Source: Bathynomus jamesi
Taxonomy: Eukaryota > Arthropoda > Malacostraca > Isopoda > Cirolanidae
Assembly: GCA_023014485.1 (NCBI GenBank)
Contig: JAJOZX010000088.1
Location: 735,001-799,000, forward strand
DNA: 64,000 nucleotides
Direction: 5' to 3'
The translations under genes and the position numbers were made by a program. The notes beneath the pieces were generated by a model. The model made no database searches. It saw nothing but the letters and a program-made list of their open reading frames with translations, and had not been told where the DNA came from. Positions 20,199 to 32,308 of the stretch are shown one piece after another. The stretch's first letter is position 1, and each line of letters begins with the position of its first letter.

Positions 20199-20906
20199 AT
20201 GTTTTATAAATATAAGATTAGTGCTATAGTAACATTATTAACAAGAAGTTACCGTATTTGTTCAGATTACTTTTCATTAAAAGAAGAATTTAAATTTTTA
20301 AGACAGTACTTTATTAATAATTACTACCCGTCTAATCTTTTTGATAACCAATTAAAGAAATTTTTAAATAACACTTTTAATACTAAACTCCCCATAACTA
20401 CAGTACAAAAAGAAACCAGATATATTAAATTACCTTTTTATGGTTATTTATCATTGCGTATTAGAGGTGAATTGTCCAAACTGCTCAAGTCTAGTTATCC
20501 CCAAATAAATTTTAGATTCGCCTTCGTCAACCCACTTAAATTATCAAATTTTTTAAAATTCAAAGACAAATTCCCCAAAACTGTATGCCCTAATGTTGTT
20601 TACAAATACACGTGCGACAGCTGTAAGGCTGCGTATATTGGCAGTACTCAACTCCAACTGGAGGTACGCCTTTCTCAACATTTGGGCTTATCAGTCCGTA
20701 CCAACCGTCCTTTCAGTAGCCCACCACAATCCGCAATTAGAAACCATAGTAATGAAAACAACCATCCCCTTCACAAAACTCAGTTTGAAATTCTAACTAG
20801 ATCCAATAACCTCACAGAACTCCGAATTTTAGAATCTTTGTACATCTATAGAAACAAACCCTCCATTAACAATAATAGTTCATCTTACAAATTACAGCTC
20901 TTTTAA
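20199..20906 (+). pseudogene. Penelope-like protein C-terminal half with GIY-YIG domain
   Basis: 235 open codons from the ATG at 20199. The first ~120 residues (KYKISAIVTLLTRSYRICSDYFS, FINNYYPSNLF) are the PLE thumb/linker. Residues ~140-225 form the GIY-YIG endonuclease: VYKYTCDSCKAAYIGSTQLQLEVRLSQH, with the Cys-x2-Cys insert, then AIRNHSNENNH and LRILESLYIYRNKPSINN, which supplies the catalytic Glu. In PLEs this nuclease nicks the target for reverse transcription. The RT core is absent upstream, so this is a fragment even though the frame is intact. Confidence 0.88.
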
Positions 20907-21205
20907 CTAACCAACCGATTTTCATGGACATATCATACCTTCTAATTTACTGACCATACAGTTTTCTCTTATTTTTTGTCAAGTATGGAGGTTGATGTAT
21001 ACATTGTGTATTTACCTGTTGAGGTAATTTAATTTAATTTTAATGGTTTTAATTTTTTGTAGTGATGTAATTTTAATGATTTTAATTTTGTACTGGTGTA
21101 ATTTTCATTATTTTATTTTTGTTTAAGGTTTTAATTTTAATGGTTTTAATATTGTACTGATGTAATTTTCATTTTTTATTTTTGTTTTAAGGTTTTAAGA
21201 CTTAA

Positions 21206-21239
21206 TTCACTGATGACAAGATTTGCCGAAACGTCTGAA
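21206..21239 (+). ncRNA. Hammerhead-like ribozyme motif in PLE terminus (unit 1)
   Basis: CTGATGA core, then GAAAC, then the GTC cleavage triplet. Stem I pairs TTCA (21206-21209) with TGAA (21236-21239). Stem III would be the self-complementary ACGT, which favours a minimal or dimeric form. The stem II stretch CAAGATTTGCC pairs poorly (CAA/TTG only), so activity is doubtful. Hammerheads are known in PLE terminal repeats. Confidence 0.6.
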
Positions 21240-21284
21240 GTACAAAAAATAAACGAAAATGTTTGCCGTTGTGTTGGTCCTTCT

Positions 21285-21290
<6 letters not shown>

Positions 21291-21359
<69 letters not shown>

Positions 21360-21480
21360 ACAAATATTCATGCACCATAAAATGAATTAAATACACGTAA
21401 TTGAAAATAAATAAACTGCAAAATATCGCCAGGTAAATAGACAGTAAGACAAGCTACACACACACTATATATATATATAT
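21291..21480. repeat. TA/TG microsatellites and polymerase 3' flank (unit 1)
   Basis: TA and TG runs around GACAAATATTCATGCACCATAAAATG, then AAATAAATAAACTGCAAAATATCGCC and a second CA/TA run. No coding signal. The TA/TG length differs between units, as expected of slippage or of assembly compression. Confidence 0.8.
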
Positions 21481-21487
21481 CAGACAT

Positions 21488-21690
21488 TCATGGACCATGG
21501 TACCCAAAGGGAATAGTGTCGTAGGTGCCATGCACCTGGTACCGTTTCCTGTAGGTTTTACGGCAAACCTTCGTACCCCTAAGTTCCTTCACGCCTCCTA
21601 ATTTCTGTTCCCGGAAGCTATGAGTCGCCACAACCAGTTGGGGTAGCTGGTCACCCTTATTACCATCGTCTTCTAAACTCACTAGATCTT
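21488..21690 (-). pseudogene. Polinton polymerase C-terminal fragment (unit 1)
   Basis: Minus-strand reading LVSLEDDGNKGDQLPQLVVA...KVCRKTYRKRY...YDTIPFGYHGP, ending at a TGA. It matches the end of the polymerase at 34999-35295 almost base for base. YDTxPFGY-type ends close Polinton B-family polymerases. Only the last ~70 codons are present, so no activity is expected. It abuts the array junction. Confidence 0.88.
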
Positions 21691-22548
21691 GGGTCAACAA
21701 GATTTTTACGCAAAATATTCTTGCTTCCAGGTTCTAGAGATCTTTGTGGCCAGTGTTTTTGCTCCCAGTGTTGACTCTTTGCTCTGCTATCCCATTCACA
21801 AAGGAAACATGGGAACTTAGTATATCCTCCCTGCTGTCCCAGAAGCATGCACAATACCTTAAGGTCTCCACAAATCATCCAGTGATGATCATAATATTTT
21901 ATCTTTGTAAGAACCAATTCCAAATTCTCATAACTTTCTTGGAGATGTACCGAGTGACCAACAGGTACAGAGGCATACTTGTTCACATTGTGCAAAAGAA
22001 CAGCTTTTAGACTTCTTTTAGAAGAGTCGATGAAAAGTCTCCATTCATCCGCTTTGTACTCAATGCCAATGCCTGTACCAAACCATCAATATCACTACAG
22101 TAAACTAAACTGCCCTCATGTGAAAAGTAGTGAATAAACTCCTTTTCTCTCTTCTATACAAATATATCGATGTTCCAGCTGATAATAAATTTCTTTCTTT
22201 TAATCTGGAGCCTAAGAGTTCAGCAGATTCCTTGGATAATCCCAAATCTCTCACTAAATCGTTTAGTTCAGATTGAGTGAACAACTGGGGGTCTTGACTT
22301 CCTATATCACACTGAAATTCTTCATGATCAGTATCTGAACCAGAATTACTAGGCAAATCTCCCAATGTTTCTGGTGGAAGCGGAACTGGAACTTCTGGCC
22401 CATGAGGAACAGGTCGAAAAGCTGATGGAAGATTTGGATAGAATATGGCTTTCTTATTTTTTGAGTTATAGCCTTTAACATCACAAGAGCAAAAATAGCA
22501 GTCATCACAGTGATTTTTTTGGCTCCCTCCATACCATTGGCACACCAA
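21691..22548 (-). pseudogene. Truncated CACAGGCCTGC-element protein (unit 2)
   Basis: It carries the Cys-rich N-terminus and mid-region but stops at the array junction, losing LPPLHIKLGLMK and everything after it. A frameshift near 22070 separates two open parts. The downstream part reads about a dozen extra codons into antisense polymerase sequence. Confidence 0.8.
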
Positions 22549-22915
22549 ATCTGAATGCTTTCTTTTTGCCTTTACACCATTTCCTTAGATCCTCTACGCA
22601 AATAAAACAAACTTTGTGTGGTACCCATGGTTTGTCTTGAATGAATCATTGTGCGCACGTCATGAAATCTGAGTAACAACTGACTCATACTGCTTGGCAA
22701 CCCAGTATTTATAGTCTCTTAGAAGTTTCTAGTAATTTCCGGATATCTGGCATTTTCTCGAAGTCGCTTCACAAAAAAATCGAATTTGTAAAATAACTTT
22801 GTGTCGTATGACATTTTTTTTTGTGTTTTTCGAATTCAGCACACAAAAATACATTGTAAACAGCTAAAATTATGAAAAACGTTTTTCCATCGCAGGCCTG
22901 TGTTATTTAAGTTGT

Positions 22916-23622
22916 ATGTTTTATAAATATAAGATTAGTGCTATAGTAACATTATTAACAAGAAGTTACCGTATTTGTTCAGATTACTTTTCATTAAAAG
23001 AAGAATTTAAATTTTTAAGACAGTACTTTATTAATAATTACTACCCGTATAATCTTTTTGATAACCAATTAAAGAAATTTTTAAATAACACTTTTAATAC
23101 TAAACTCCCCATAACTACAGTACAAAAAGAAACCAGATATATTAAATTACCTTTTTATGGTTATTTATCATTGCGTATTAGAGGTGAATTGTCCAAACTG
23201 CTCAAGTCTAGTTATCCCCAAATAAATTTTAGATTCGCCTTCGTCAACCCACTTAAATTATCAAATTTTTTAAAATTCAAAGACAAATTCCCCAAAACTG
23301 TATGCCCTAATGTTGTTTACAAATACACGTGCGACAGCTGTAAGGCTGCGTATATTGGCAGTACTCAACTCCAACTGGAGGTACGCCTTTCTCAACATTT
23401 GGGCTTATCAGTCCGTACCAACCGTCCTTTCAGTAGCCCACCACAATCCGCAATTAGAAACCATAGTAATGAAAACAACCATCCCCTTCACAAACTCAGT
23501 TTGAAATTCTAACTAGATCCAATAACCTCACAGAACTCCGAATTTTAGAATCTTTGTACATCTATAGAAACAAACCCTCCATTAACAATAATAGTTCATC
23601 TTACAAATTACAGCTCTTTTAA
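22916..23622 (+). pseudogene. PLE C-terminal half (unit 2)
   Basis: Same protein as 20199-20906, open for 198 codons from the ATG at 22916. Loss of one A in the CACAAAACTC run near 23492 shifts the frame and removes the last GIY-YIG segment. Confidence 0.85.
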
Positions 23623-23933
23623 CTAACCAACCGATTTTCATGGACATATCATACCTTCTAATTTACTGACCATACAGTTTTCTCTTATTTTTTGTCAAGT
23701 ATGGAGGTTGATGTATACATTGTGTATTTACCTGTTGAGGTAATTTAATTTAATTTTAATGGTTTTAATTTTTTGTAGTGATGTAATTTTAATGATTTTA
23801 ATTTTGTACTGGTGTAATTTTCATTATTTTTATTTTTGTTTTAAGGTTTTAATTTTAATGGTTTTAATATTGTACTGATGTAATTTTCATTTTTTATTTT
23901 TGTTTTAAGGTTTTAAGACTTAATTCACTGATG

Positions 23934-23967
23934 ACAAGATTTGCCGAAACGTCTGAAGTACAAAAAA
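23934..23967 (+). ncRNA. Hammerhead-like motif (unit 2)
   Basis: Identical to the 21206-21239 motif. Confidence 0.58.
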
Positions 23968-24016
23968 TAAACGAAAATGTTTGCCGTTGTGTTGGTCCTT
24001 CTTTTCATATATATAT

Positions 24017-24102
<86 letters not shown>

Positions 24103-24231
24103 ACAAATATTCATGCACCATAAAATGAATTAAATACACGTAATAGAAAATAAATAAACTGCAAAATATCGCCAGGTAAATAGACAGTAAGACAAGCTAC
24201 ACACACACATATATATATATATATCAGACAT

Positions 24232-24434
24232 TCATGGACCATGGTACCCAAAGGGAATAGTGTCGTAGGTGCCATGCACCTGGTACCGTTTCCTGTAGGT
24301 TTTACGGCAAACCTTCGTACCCCTAAGTTCCTTCACGCCTCCTAATTTCTGTTCCCGGAAGCTATGAGTCGCCACAACCAGTTGGGGTAGCTGGTCACCC
24401 TTATTACCATCGTCTTCTAAACTCACTAGATCTT
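24232..24434 (-). pseudogene. Polinton polymerase C-terminal fragment (unit 2)
   Basis: Same 70-codon end as in unit 1, open to the TGA, cut at the array junction. Confidence 0.87.
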
Positions 24435-25293
24435 GGGTCAACAAGATTTTTACGCAAAATATTCTTGCTTCCAGGTTCTAGAGATCTTTGTGGCCAGTGT
24501 TTTTGCTCCCAGTGTTGACTCTTTGCTCTGCTATCCCATTCACAAAGGAAACATGGGAACTTAGTATATCCTCCCTGCTGTCCCAGAAGCATGCACAATA
24601 CCTTAAGGTCTCCACAAATCATCCAGTGATGATCATAATATTTTATCTTTGTAAGAACCAATTCCAAATTCTCATAACTTTCTTGGAGATGTACCGAGTG
24701 ACCAACAGGTACAGAGGCATACTTGTTCACATTGTGCAAAAGAACAGCTTTTAGACTTCTTTTAGAAGAGTCGATGAAAAGTCTCCATTCATCCGCTTTG
24801 TACTCAATGCCAAATGCCTGTACCAAACCATCAATATCACTACAGTAAACTAAACTGCCCTCATGTGAAAAGTAGTGAATAAACTCCTTTTCTCTTCTTC
24901 TATACAAATATATCGATGTTCCAGCTGATAATAAATTTCTTTCTTTTAATCTGGAGCCTAAGAGTTCAGCAGATTCCTTGGATAATCCCAAATCTCTCAC
25001 TAAATCGTTTAGTTCAGATTGAGTGAACAACTGGGGGTCTTGACTTCCTATATCACACTGAAATTCTTCATGATCAGTATCTGAACCAGAATTACTAGGC
25101 AAATCTCCCAATGTTTCTGGTGGAAGCGGAACTGGAACTTCTGCCCATGAGGAACAGGTCGAAAAGCTGATGGAAGATTTGGATAGAATATGGCTTTCTT
25201 ATTTTTTGAGTTATAGCCTTTAACATCACAAGAGCAAAAATAGCAGTCATCACAGTGATTTTTTTGGCTCCCTCCATACCATTGGCACACCAA
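24435..25293 (-). pseudogene. Truncated CACAGGCCTGC-element protein (unit 3)
   Basis: Open from 25111 to the junction, and separately open upstream from 25293. A single-base deletion near 25142 splits the two. Sequence otherwise matches unit 1. Confidence 0.8.
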
Positions 25294-25659
25294 ATCTGAA
25301 TGCTTTCTTTTTGCCTTTACACCATTTCCTTAGATCCTCTACGCAAATAAAACAAACTTTGTGTGGTACCCATGGTTTGTCTTGAATGAATCATTGTGCG
25401 CACGTCATGAAATCTGAGTAACAACTGACTCATACTGCTTGGCAACCCAGTATTTATAGTCCTCTTAGAAGTTTCTAGTAATTTCCGGATATCTGGCATT
25501 TTCTCGAAGTCGCTTCACAAAAAATCGAATTTGTAAAATAACTTTGTGTCGTATGACATTTTTTTTGTGTTTTTCGAATTCAGCACACAAAAATACATTG
25601 TAAACAGCTAAAATTATGAAAAACGTTTTTTCCATCGCAGGCCTGTGTTATTTAAGTTG

Positions 25660-26364
25660 TATGTTTTAAATATAAGATTAGTGCTATAGTAACATTATTA
25701 ACAAGAAGTTACCGTATTTGTTCAGATTACTTTTCATTAAAAGAAGAATTTAAATTTTTAAGACAGTACTTTATTAATAATTACTACCCGTCTAATCTTT
25801 TTGATAACCAATTAAAGAAATTTTTAAATAACACTTTTAATACTAAACTCCCCATAACTACAGTACAAAAAGAAACCAGATATATTAAATTACCTTTTAT
25901 GGTTATTATCATTGCGTATTAGAGGTGAATTGTCCAAACTGCTCAAGTCTAGTTATCCCCAAATAAATTTTAGATTCGCCTTCGTCAACCCACTTAAATT
26001 ATCAAATTTTTAAAATTCAAAGACAAATTCCCCAAAACTGTATGCCCTAATGTTGTTTACAAATACACGTGCGACAGCTGTAAGGCTGCGTATATTGGCA
26101 GTACTCAACTCCAAACTGGAGGTACGCCTTTCTCAACATTTGGGCTTATCAGTCCGTACCAACCGTCCTTTCAGTAGCCCACCACAATCCGCAATTAGAA
26201 ACCATAGTAATGAAAACAACCATCCCCTTCACAAAACTCAGTTTGAAATTCTAACTAGATCCAATAACCTCACAGAACTCCGAATTTTAGAATCTTTGTA
26301 CATCTATAGAAACAAACCCTCCATTAACAATAATAGTTCATCTTACAAATTACAGCTCTTTTAA
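25660..26364 (+). pseudogene. PLE C-terminal half (unit 3)
   Basis: Same region as 20199-20906 but broken by several one-base indels. The terminal part from 26122 to 26364 is open and keeps AIRNHSNENNH and LRILESLYIYRNKPSINN. Confidence 0.8.
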
Positions 26365-26665
26365 CTAACCAACCGATTTTCATGGACATATCATACCTTC
26401 TAATTTACTGACCATACAGTTTTCTCTTATTTTTTGTCAAGTATGGAGGTTGATGTATACATTGTGTATTTACCTGTTGAGGTAATTTAATTTAATTTTA
26501 ATGATTTTAATTTTTTGTAGTGATGTAATTTTAATGATTTTAATTTTGTACTGGTGTAATTTTCATTATTTTTATTTTTGTTTTAAGGTTTTAATTTTAA
26601 TGGTTTTAATATTGTACTGATGTAATTTTCATTTTTTATTTTTGTTTTAAGGTTTTAAGACTTAA

Positions 26666-26699
26666 TTCACTGATGACAAGATTTGCCGAAACGTCTGAA
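26666..26699 (+). ncRNA. Hammerhead-like motif (unit 3)
   Basis: Identical to the unit 1 motif. Confidence 0.58.
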
Positions 26700-26743
26700 G
26701 TACAAAAAATAAACGAAAATGTTTGCCGTTGTGTTGGTCTTCT

Positions 26744-26826
<83 letters not shown>

Positions 26827-26967
26827 GTGTATATATATGACAAATATTCATGCACCATAAAATGAATTAAATACACGTAATAGAAAAAAATAAAACTGCA
26901 AAATATCGCCAGGTAAATAGACAGTAAGACAAGCTACACACACCATATATATATATATATCAGACAT

Positions 26968-27167
26968 TCATGGACCATGGTACCCAAAGGGAATAGTGTC
27001 GTAGGTGCCATGCACCTGGTACCGTTTCCTGTAGGTTTTACGGCAAACCTTCGTACCCCTAAGTTCCTTCACGCCTCCTAATTTCGTTCCCGGAAGCTAT
27101 GAGTCGCCCACAACCAGTTGGGGTAGCTGGTCACCCTATTACCATCGTCTTCTAAACTCACTAGATT
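26968..27167 (-). pseudogene. Polinton polymerase C-terminal fragment (unit 3)
   Basis: Same fragment as in units 1 and 2 with extra one-base indels (for example TTTCGTTCCC for TTTCTGTTCCC near 27084) that break its frame. Confidence 0.75.
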
Positions 27168-28112
27168 GGGTCAACAAGATTTTTACGCAAAATATTCTTG
27201 CTTCCAGTTCTAGAGATCTTTGTGGCCGTGTTTTGCTCCCAGTGTTGACTCTTTGCTCTGCTATCCCAATTCACAAAGGAAACATGGAACTTAGTATATC
27301 CTCCCTGCTGTCCCAGAGCATGCACATACCTTAAAGGTCTCCACAAATCATCAGTGATGATCATAATTTTTATCTTTGTAAGAACCAATTCCAAATTCTC
27401 ATAACTTTCTGGAGAGTACCGAGTGACCAACAGGTACAGAGGCATATGTTCACATTGTGCAAAAGAACAGCTTTTAGACTCTTTTAGAAGAGTCGATGAA
27501 ACAGTCTCCATTCATCCGCTTTGTACTCCAATGCCAAATGCCTGTACCAAACCATCAATATCACTACAGTAAACTAAACTGCCCTCATGTGAAAAGTAGT
27601 GAATAAACTCCTTTTCTCTTCTTCTATACAAATTATCGATGTTCCAGCTGATAATAAATTCTTTCTTTTAATCTGGAGCCTAAGAGTTCAGCAGATTCCT
27701 TGGATAATCCCAAATCTCTCACTAAATCGTTTAGTTCAGATTGAGTGAACAACTGGGGTCTTGACTTCCTAATCACATGAAATTCTTCATGATCAGTATC
27801 TGAACAGAATTACTAGGCAAATCCCAATGTTTCTGGTGGAAGCGGAACTGGAACTTCTGGCCCATGAGGACAGGTCGAAAAGCTGATGGAAGATTTGGAT
27901 AGAAATGGCTTCTTATTTTTTTGAGTTATAGCCTTTAACATCACAAGAGCAAAATAGCAGTCATCACAGTGATTTTTTTGGCTCCCTCCATACCATTGGC
28001 ACAAATCTGAATGCTTTCTTTTGCCTTTACACCATTTCCTTAGATCCTCTACGCAAATAAAACAAACTTTGTGTGGTACCCATGGTTTGCTTGAATGAAT
28101 CATTGTGCGCAC
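27168..28112 (-). pseudogene. CACAGGCCTGC-element protein part (unit 4)
   Basis: Multiply frameshifted. One local indel happens to join the upstream zinc-finger-like stretch (CFICVEDLRKWCKGKRKHSDL) with CQWYGGSQKNHCDDCYF. This shows that the family's N-terminus extends further than the open frame seen in unit 1. Confidence 0.7.
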
Positions 28113-28339
28113 GTCAGAAATCTGAGTAACAACTGACTCATACGGCTTGGCAACCCAGTATTTATAGTCTCTTAGAAGTTTCTAGTAATTTCCGGATATC
28201 TGGCATTTTCTCGAAGTCGCTTCACAAAAAAATCGAATTTGTAAAATAACTTTGTGTCGTATGACATTTTTTTTTGTGTTTTTCGAATTCAGCACACAAA
28301 AATACATTGAAAAGCTAAAATTATGAAAAACGGTTTTCC

Positions 28340-29055
28340 ATCGCAGGCCTGTGTTATTTAAGTTGTGTTTTTAAATATAAGATTAGTGCTATAGTAACAT
28401 TATTAAAAGAGTTACCGTATTTGTTCAGATTACTTTTCATAAAAGAAGAATTTAAATTTTTAGACAGTATATTTTAATAATTACTACCCGTAATCTTTTG
28501 ATAACCAATTAAAGAAATTTTTAAATAACACTTTTAATACTAAACTCCCCATAACTACAGTACAAAAAGAAACCAGATATATTAAATTACCTTTTATGGT
28601 TATTTATCACTGCGTATTCGAGGTGATTGCAAACTGCTCAAGTCTAGTTATCCCCAAATAAATTTAGATTCGCCTTCGTCAACCACTTAAATTATCAAAT
28701 TTTTTAAATTCAAAGACAAAATTCCCCAAAACTGTATGCCCTAATGTTGTTACAATCACGTGCGACAGCTGTAAGGCTGCGTATATTGGCAGTACTCAAC
28801 TCCAACTGGAGGTACGCCTTTCTCAACATTGGGCTTATCAGTCCGTAACCAACCGTCTTTCAGTAGCCCACAACAATCCGCAATTAGAAAACCATAGTAA
28901 TGAAAACAACCATCCCCTTCACAAAACTCAGTTTGAAATTCTAACTAGATCCAATAACCTCACAGAACTCCGAATGTTAGAATCTTTGTACATCTATAGA
29001 AACAAACCCTCCATTAAACAAAATAGTTCATCTTACAAATTACAGCTCTTTTAAC
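28340..29055 (+). pseudogene. PLE C-terminal half (unit 4)
   Basis: Recognisable at base level against 20199-20906 but with more than ten one-base indels. No frame exceeds a few dozen codons. Confidence 0.75.
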
Positions 29056-29342
29056 TAACCAACCGATTTTCATGGACATATCATCCTTCTAATTTACTGA
29101 CCATACAGTTTTCTCTTATTTTTGTCAAGTATGGAGGTTGATGTAGACATTGGTATTACCTGTTGAGGTAATTTAATTTAATTTTAATGATTTAATTTTT
29201 GTAGTGATGTAATTTTAATGATTTTAATTTTGTACTGGTGTAATTTTCATTATTTTTATTTTTGTTTAAGGTTTAATTTTAATGGTTTTATATTGTATGA
29301 TGTAATTTTCATTTTTATTTTTGTTTTAATTTTAAGACTTAA

Positions 29343-29374
29343 TTCACTGATGACAATTTGCCGAAACGTCTGAA
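29343..29374 (+). ncRNA. Damaged hammerhead-like motif (unit 4)
   Basis: Two bases shorter in the stem II region (CAATTTGCC) than the other units. The core CTGATGA, GAAAC and GTC remain. Confidence 0.45.
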
Positions 29375-29419
29375 GTACAAAAAATAAACGAAATGTTTGC
29401 CGTTTGTGTTGGTCCTTCT

Positions 29420-29502
<83 letters not shown>

Positions 29503-29646
29503 TGTATATATATGACAAATATTCAGGCAACCATAAAATGAATTAAATACACGTAATAGAAAATAAATAAACTGCAAAATATCGCCAGGTAAAATAGACA
29601 GTAAGACAAGCTACACACAACACATATATTAATATATATCAGACAT

Positions 29647-29845
29647 TCATGGACCATGGTACCCAAAGGGAATAGTGTCGTAGGTGCCATGCCACCTGTA
29701 CCGTTTCCTGTAGGTTTTACGGCAAACCTTCGTACCCCTAAGTTCCTTCACGCTCCTAATTTCTGTTCCCGGAGCTATGAGTCGCCACAACCAGTTGGGG
29801 TAGCTGGTCACCTTATTACATCGTCTTCTAAACTCACTAGATCTT
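29647..29845 (-). pseudogene. Polinton polymerase C-terminal fragment (unit 4)
   Basis: The last ~25 codons to the stop are readable. Indels near 29690, 29753 and 29775 break the rest. Confidence 0.7.
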
Positions 29846-30679
29846 GGGTCAACAAGATTTACGCAAATATTCTTGCTTCCAGTTCTAGAGATCTTTGTGG
29901 CCAGTGTTTGCTCCCAGTGTTGACTCTTTGCTCTGCTATCCCATTCAAAAGGAAACATGGGAACTTAGTAATCCTCCCTGCTGTCCAGAAGCATGCACAA
30001 TACCTTAAGGTCTCCACAAATCATCCAGTGATGATCATAATATTTTATCTTTGAGAACCATTCAATTCTCATAACTTCTTGGAGATGTACGAGGACCAAC
30101 AGGTACAGAGGCCATACTTGTTCACATTGTGCAAAAGAACATTTTAGACTTCTTTAGAAGAGTCGATGAAAATCTCCATTCATCCGCTTTGTACTCAATG
30201 CCAAATGCCTGTACCAAACATCAATACACTACAGTAAACTAAACTGCCCTCATGTGAAAAGTAGTGAATAAACTCCTTTTCTCTCTTCTATACAAATATA
30301 TCGATGTTCCAGCTGATAATAAATTTCTTTCTTTTAATCTGGAGCCTAAGAGTTCAGCAGATTCCTTGGATAATCCCAAATCTCTCACTAAATCGTTTAG
30401 TTCAGATTGAGTGAACAACTGGGGGTCTTGACTTCCTATATCACACTGAAATTCTTCATGATCAGTATCTGAACCAGAATTACTAGGCAAATCTCCAATG
30501 TTTCTGGTGGAAGCGAACTGGAACTTCTGGCCCATGAGGAACAGGTCGAAAAGCTGATGGAAGATTTGGATAGAATATGGCTTTCTTATTTTTTGAGTTA
30601 TAGCCTTAACATCACAAGAGCAAAAATAGCAGTCATCACAGTGATTTTTTTGGCTCCCTCCATACCATTGGCACACCAA
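29846..30679 (-). pseudogene. Truncated CACAGGCCTGC-element protein (unit 5)
   Basis: Open from 30679 to 30239 with small local frame changes; downstream of 30230 it is broken by clustered one-base losses. Confidence 0.75.
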
Positions 30680-30994
30680 ATCTGAATGCTTTCTTTTGCC
30701 TTTACACCATTTCCTTAGATCCTCTACGCAAATAAAACAAACTTTGTGTGGTACCCATGGTTTGTCTTGAATTAATCATTGTGCGCACGTCATGAAATCT
30801 GAGTAACAACTGACTCATACGCTTGGCAACCCAGTATTATAGTCTCTTAGAAGTTTCTAGTAATTTCCGGATATCTGGCATTTTCTCGAAGTCGCTTCAC
30901 AAAAAAATCGAATTTGAAATAACTTTGTGTCGTATGACATTTTTTTTGTGTTTTTCGAATTCAGCACACAAAAATACATTGTAACAGCTAAATT

Positions 30995-31746
30995 ATGAAA
31001 AACGTTTTTCCATCGCAGGCCTGTGTTTATTTAAGTTGTATGTTTTATAAATATAAGATTAGTGCTATAGTAACATTATTAACAAGAAGTTACCGTATTT
31101 GTTCAGATTACTTTTCATTAAAAGAAGAATTTAAATTTTTAAGACAGTACTTTATTAATAATTACTACCCGTCTAATCTTTTTGATAACCAATTAAAGAA
31201 ATTTTTAAATAACACTTTTAATACTAAACTCCCCATAACTACAGTACAAAAAGAAACCAGATATATTAAATTACCTTTTTATGGTTATTTATCACTGCGT
31301 ATTCGAGGTGAATTGTCCAAACTGCTCAAGTCTAGTTATCCCCAAATAAATTTTAGATTCGCCTTCGTCAACCCACTTAAATTATCAAATTTTTTAAAAT
31401 TCAAAGACAAATTCCCCAAAACTGTATGCCCTAATGTTGTTTACAAATCACGTGCGACAGCTGTAAGGCTGCGTATATTGGCAGTACTCAACTCCAACTG
31501 GAGGTACGCCTTTCTCAACATTTGGGCTTATCAGTCCGTACCAACCGTCCTTTCAGTAGCCCACAACAATCCGCAATTAGAAACCATAGTAATGAAAACA
31601 ACCATCCCCTTCACAAAACTCAGTTTGAAATTCTAACTAGATCCAATAACCTCACAGAACTCCGAATTTTAGAATCTTTGTACATCTATAGAAACAAACC
31701 CTCCATTAACAATAATAGTTCATCTTACAAATTACAGCTCTTTTAA
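30995..31746 (+). pseudogene. PLE C-terminal half (unit 5)
   Basis: Open from 30995 through the thumb/linker. One base is lost in TACAAATCACGTG near 31447, inside the GIY-YIG domain, shifting the frame. The last segment is open again in the proper frame from 31522. Confidence 0.82.
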
Positions 31747-32043
31747 CTAACCAACCGATTTTCATGGACATATCATAATCTAATTTACTGACCATACAGT
31801 TTTCTCTTATTTTTGTCAAGTATGGAGGTTGATGTAGACATTGTGTATTTACCTGTTGAGGTAATTTAATTTAATTTTAATGATTTTAATTTTTTGTAGT
31901 GATGTAATTTTAATGATTTTAATTTTGTACTGGTGTAATTTTCATTATTTTTATTTTTGTTTTAAGGTTTTAATTTTAATGGTTTTATATTGTACTGATG
32001 TAATTTTCATTTTTTATTTTTGTTTTAAGGTTTTAAGACTTAA

Positions 32044-32077
32044 TTCACTGATGACAAGATTTGCCGAAACGTCTGAA
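32044..32077 (+). ncRNA. Hammerhead-like motif (unit 5)
   Basis: Identical to the unit 1 motif. Confidence 0.58.
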
Positions 32078-32129
32078 GTACAAAAAATAAACGAAAATGT
32101 TTGCCGTTGTGTTGGTCTTCATATATTTC

Positions 32130-32183
<54 letters not shown>

Positions 32184-32308
32184 ACAAATATTCATGCACC
32201 ATAAAATGAATTAAATACACGTAATAGAAATAAATAAACTGCAAAATATCGCCAGGTAAATAGACAGTAAGACAAGCACACACACATATATATATATATA
32301 TCAGACAT

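Larger units (their letters stand above)
20186..21290 (+). mobile_element. Penelope-like element, 3' half
   Basis: Begins right after the CACAGGCCTGC element and carries the downstream half of a PLE protein, a TTTTAATTTT-rich 3' region, a hammerhead-like motif, and the terminus ...GTTGTGTTGGTCCTTCTTTTCAT followed by a TA/TG microsatellite. It is the parental copy of the PLE part repeated in the array. Confidence 0.8.
21691..24434. repeat. Array unit 2
   Basis: Full-length copy. Contents: 21691-22680 minus, N-terminal part of the CACAGGCCTGC-element protein (one-base loss near 22070 and a lost CTT near 22155); 22916-23622 plus, PLE 3' half; 23934-23967, hammerhead-like motif; 24000-24095, TA/TG run; 24232-24434 minus, polymerase end. 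Nearly identical to unit 1 outside those sites. Confidence 0.9.
24435..27167. repeat. Array unit 3
   Basis: Contents: 24435-25420 minus, CACAGGCCTGC-element protein part (one G lost near 25142); 25660-26364 plus, PLE 3' half with frameshifts near 25670, 25900, 26010 and 26115; 26666-26699, hammerhead-like motif; 26748-26835, TA/TG run; 26968-27167 minus, polymerase end. Small indels become frequent from about 27085 onward. Confidence 0.9.
27168..29845. repeat. Array unit 4 (many single-base deletions)
   Basis: Same order of parts: 27168-28112 minus, CACAGGCCTGC-element protein part; 28340-29055 plus, PLE half; 29343-29374, altered hammerhead-like motif; 29425-29512, TA/TG run; 29647-29845 minus, polymerase end. 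Dozens of one-base losses and a few gains relative to the other units, mostly in short homopolymers, shorten it by ~60 bp and destroy all frames. The pattern looks like uncorrected long-read sequence (see findings). Confidence 0.88.
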
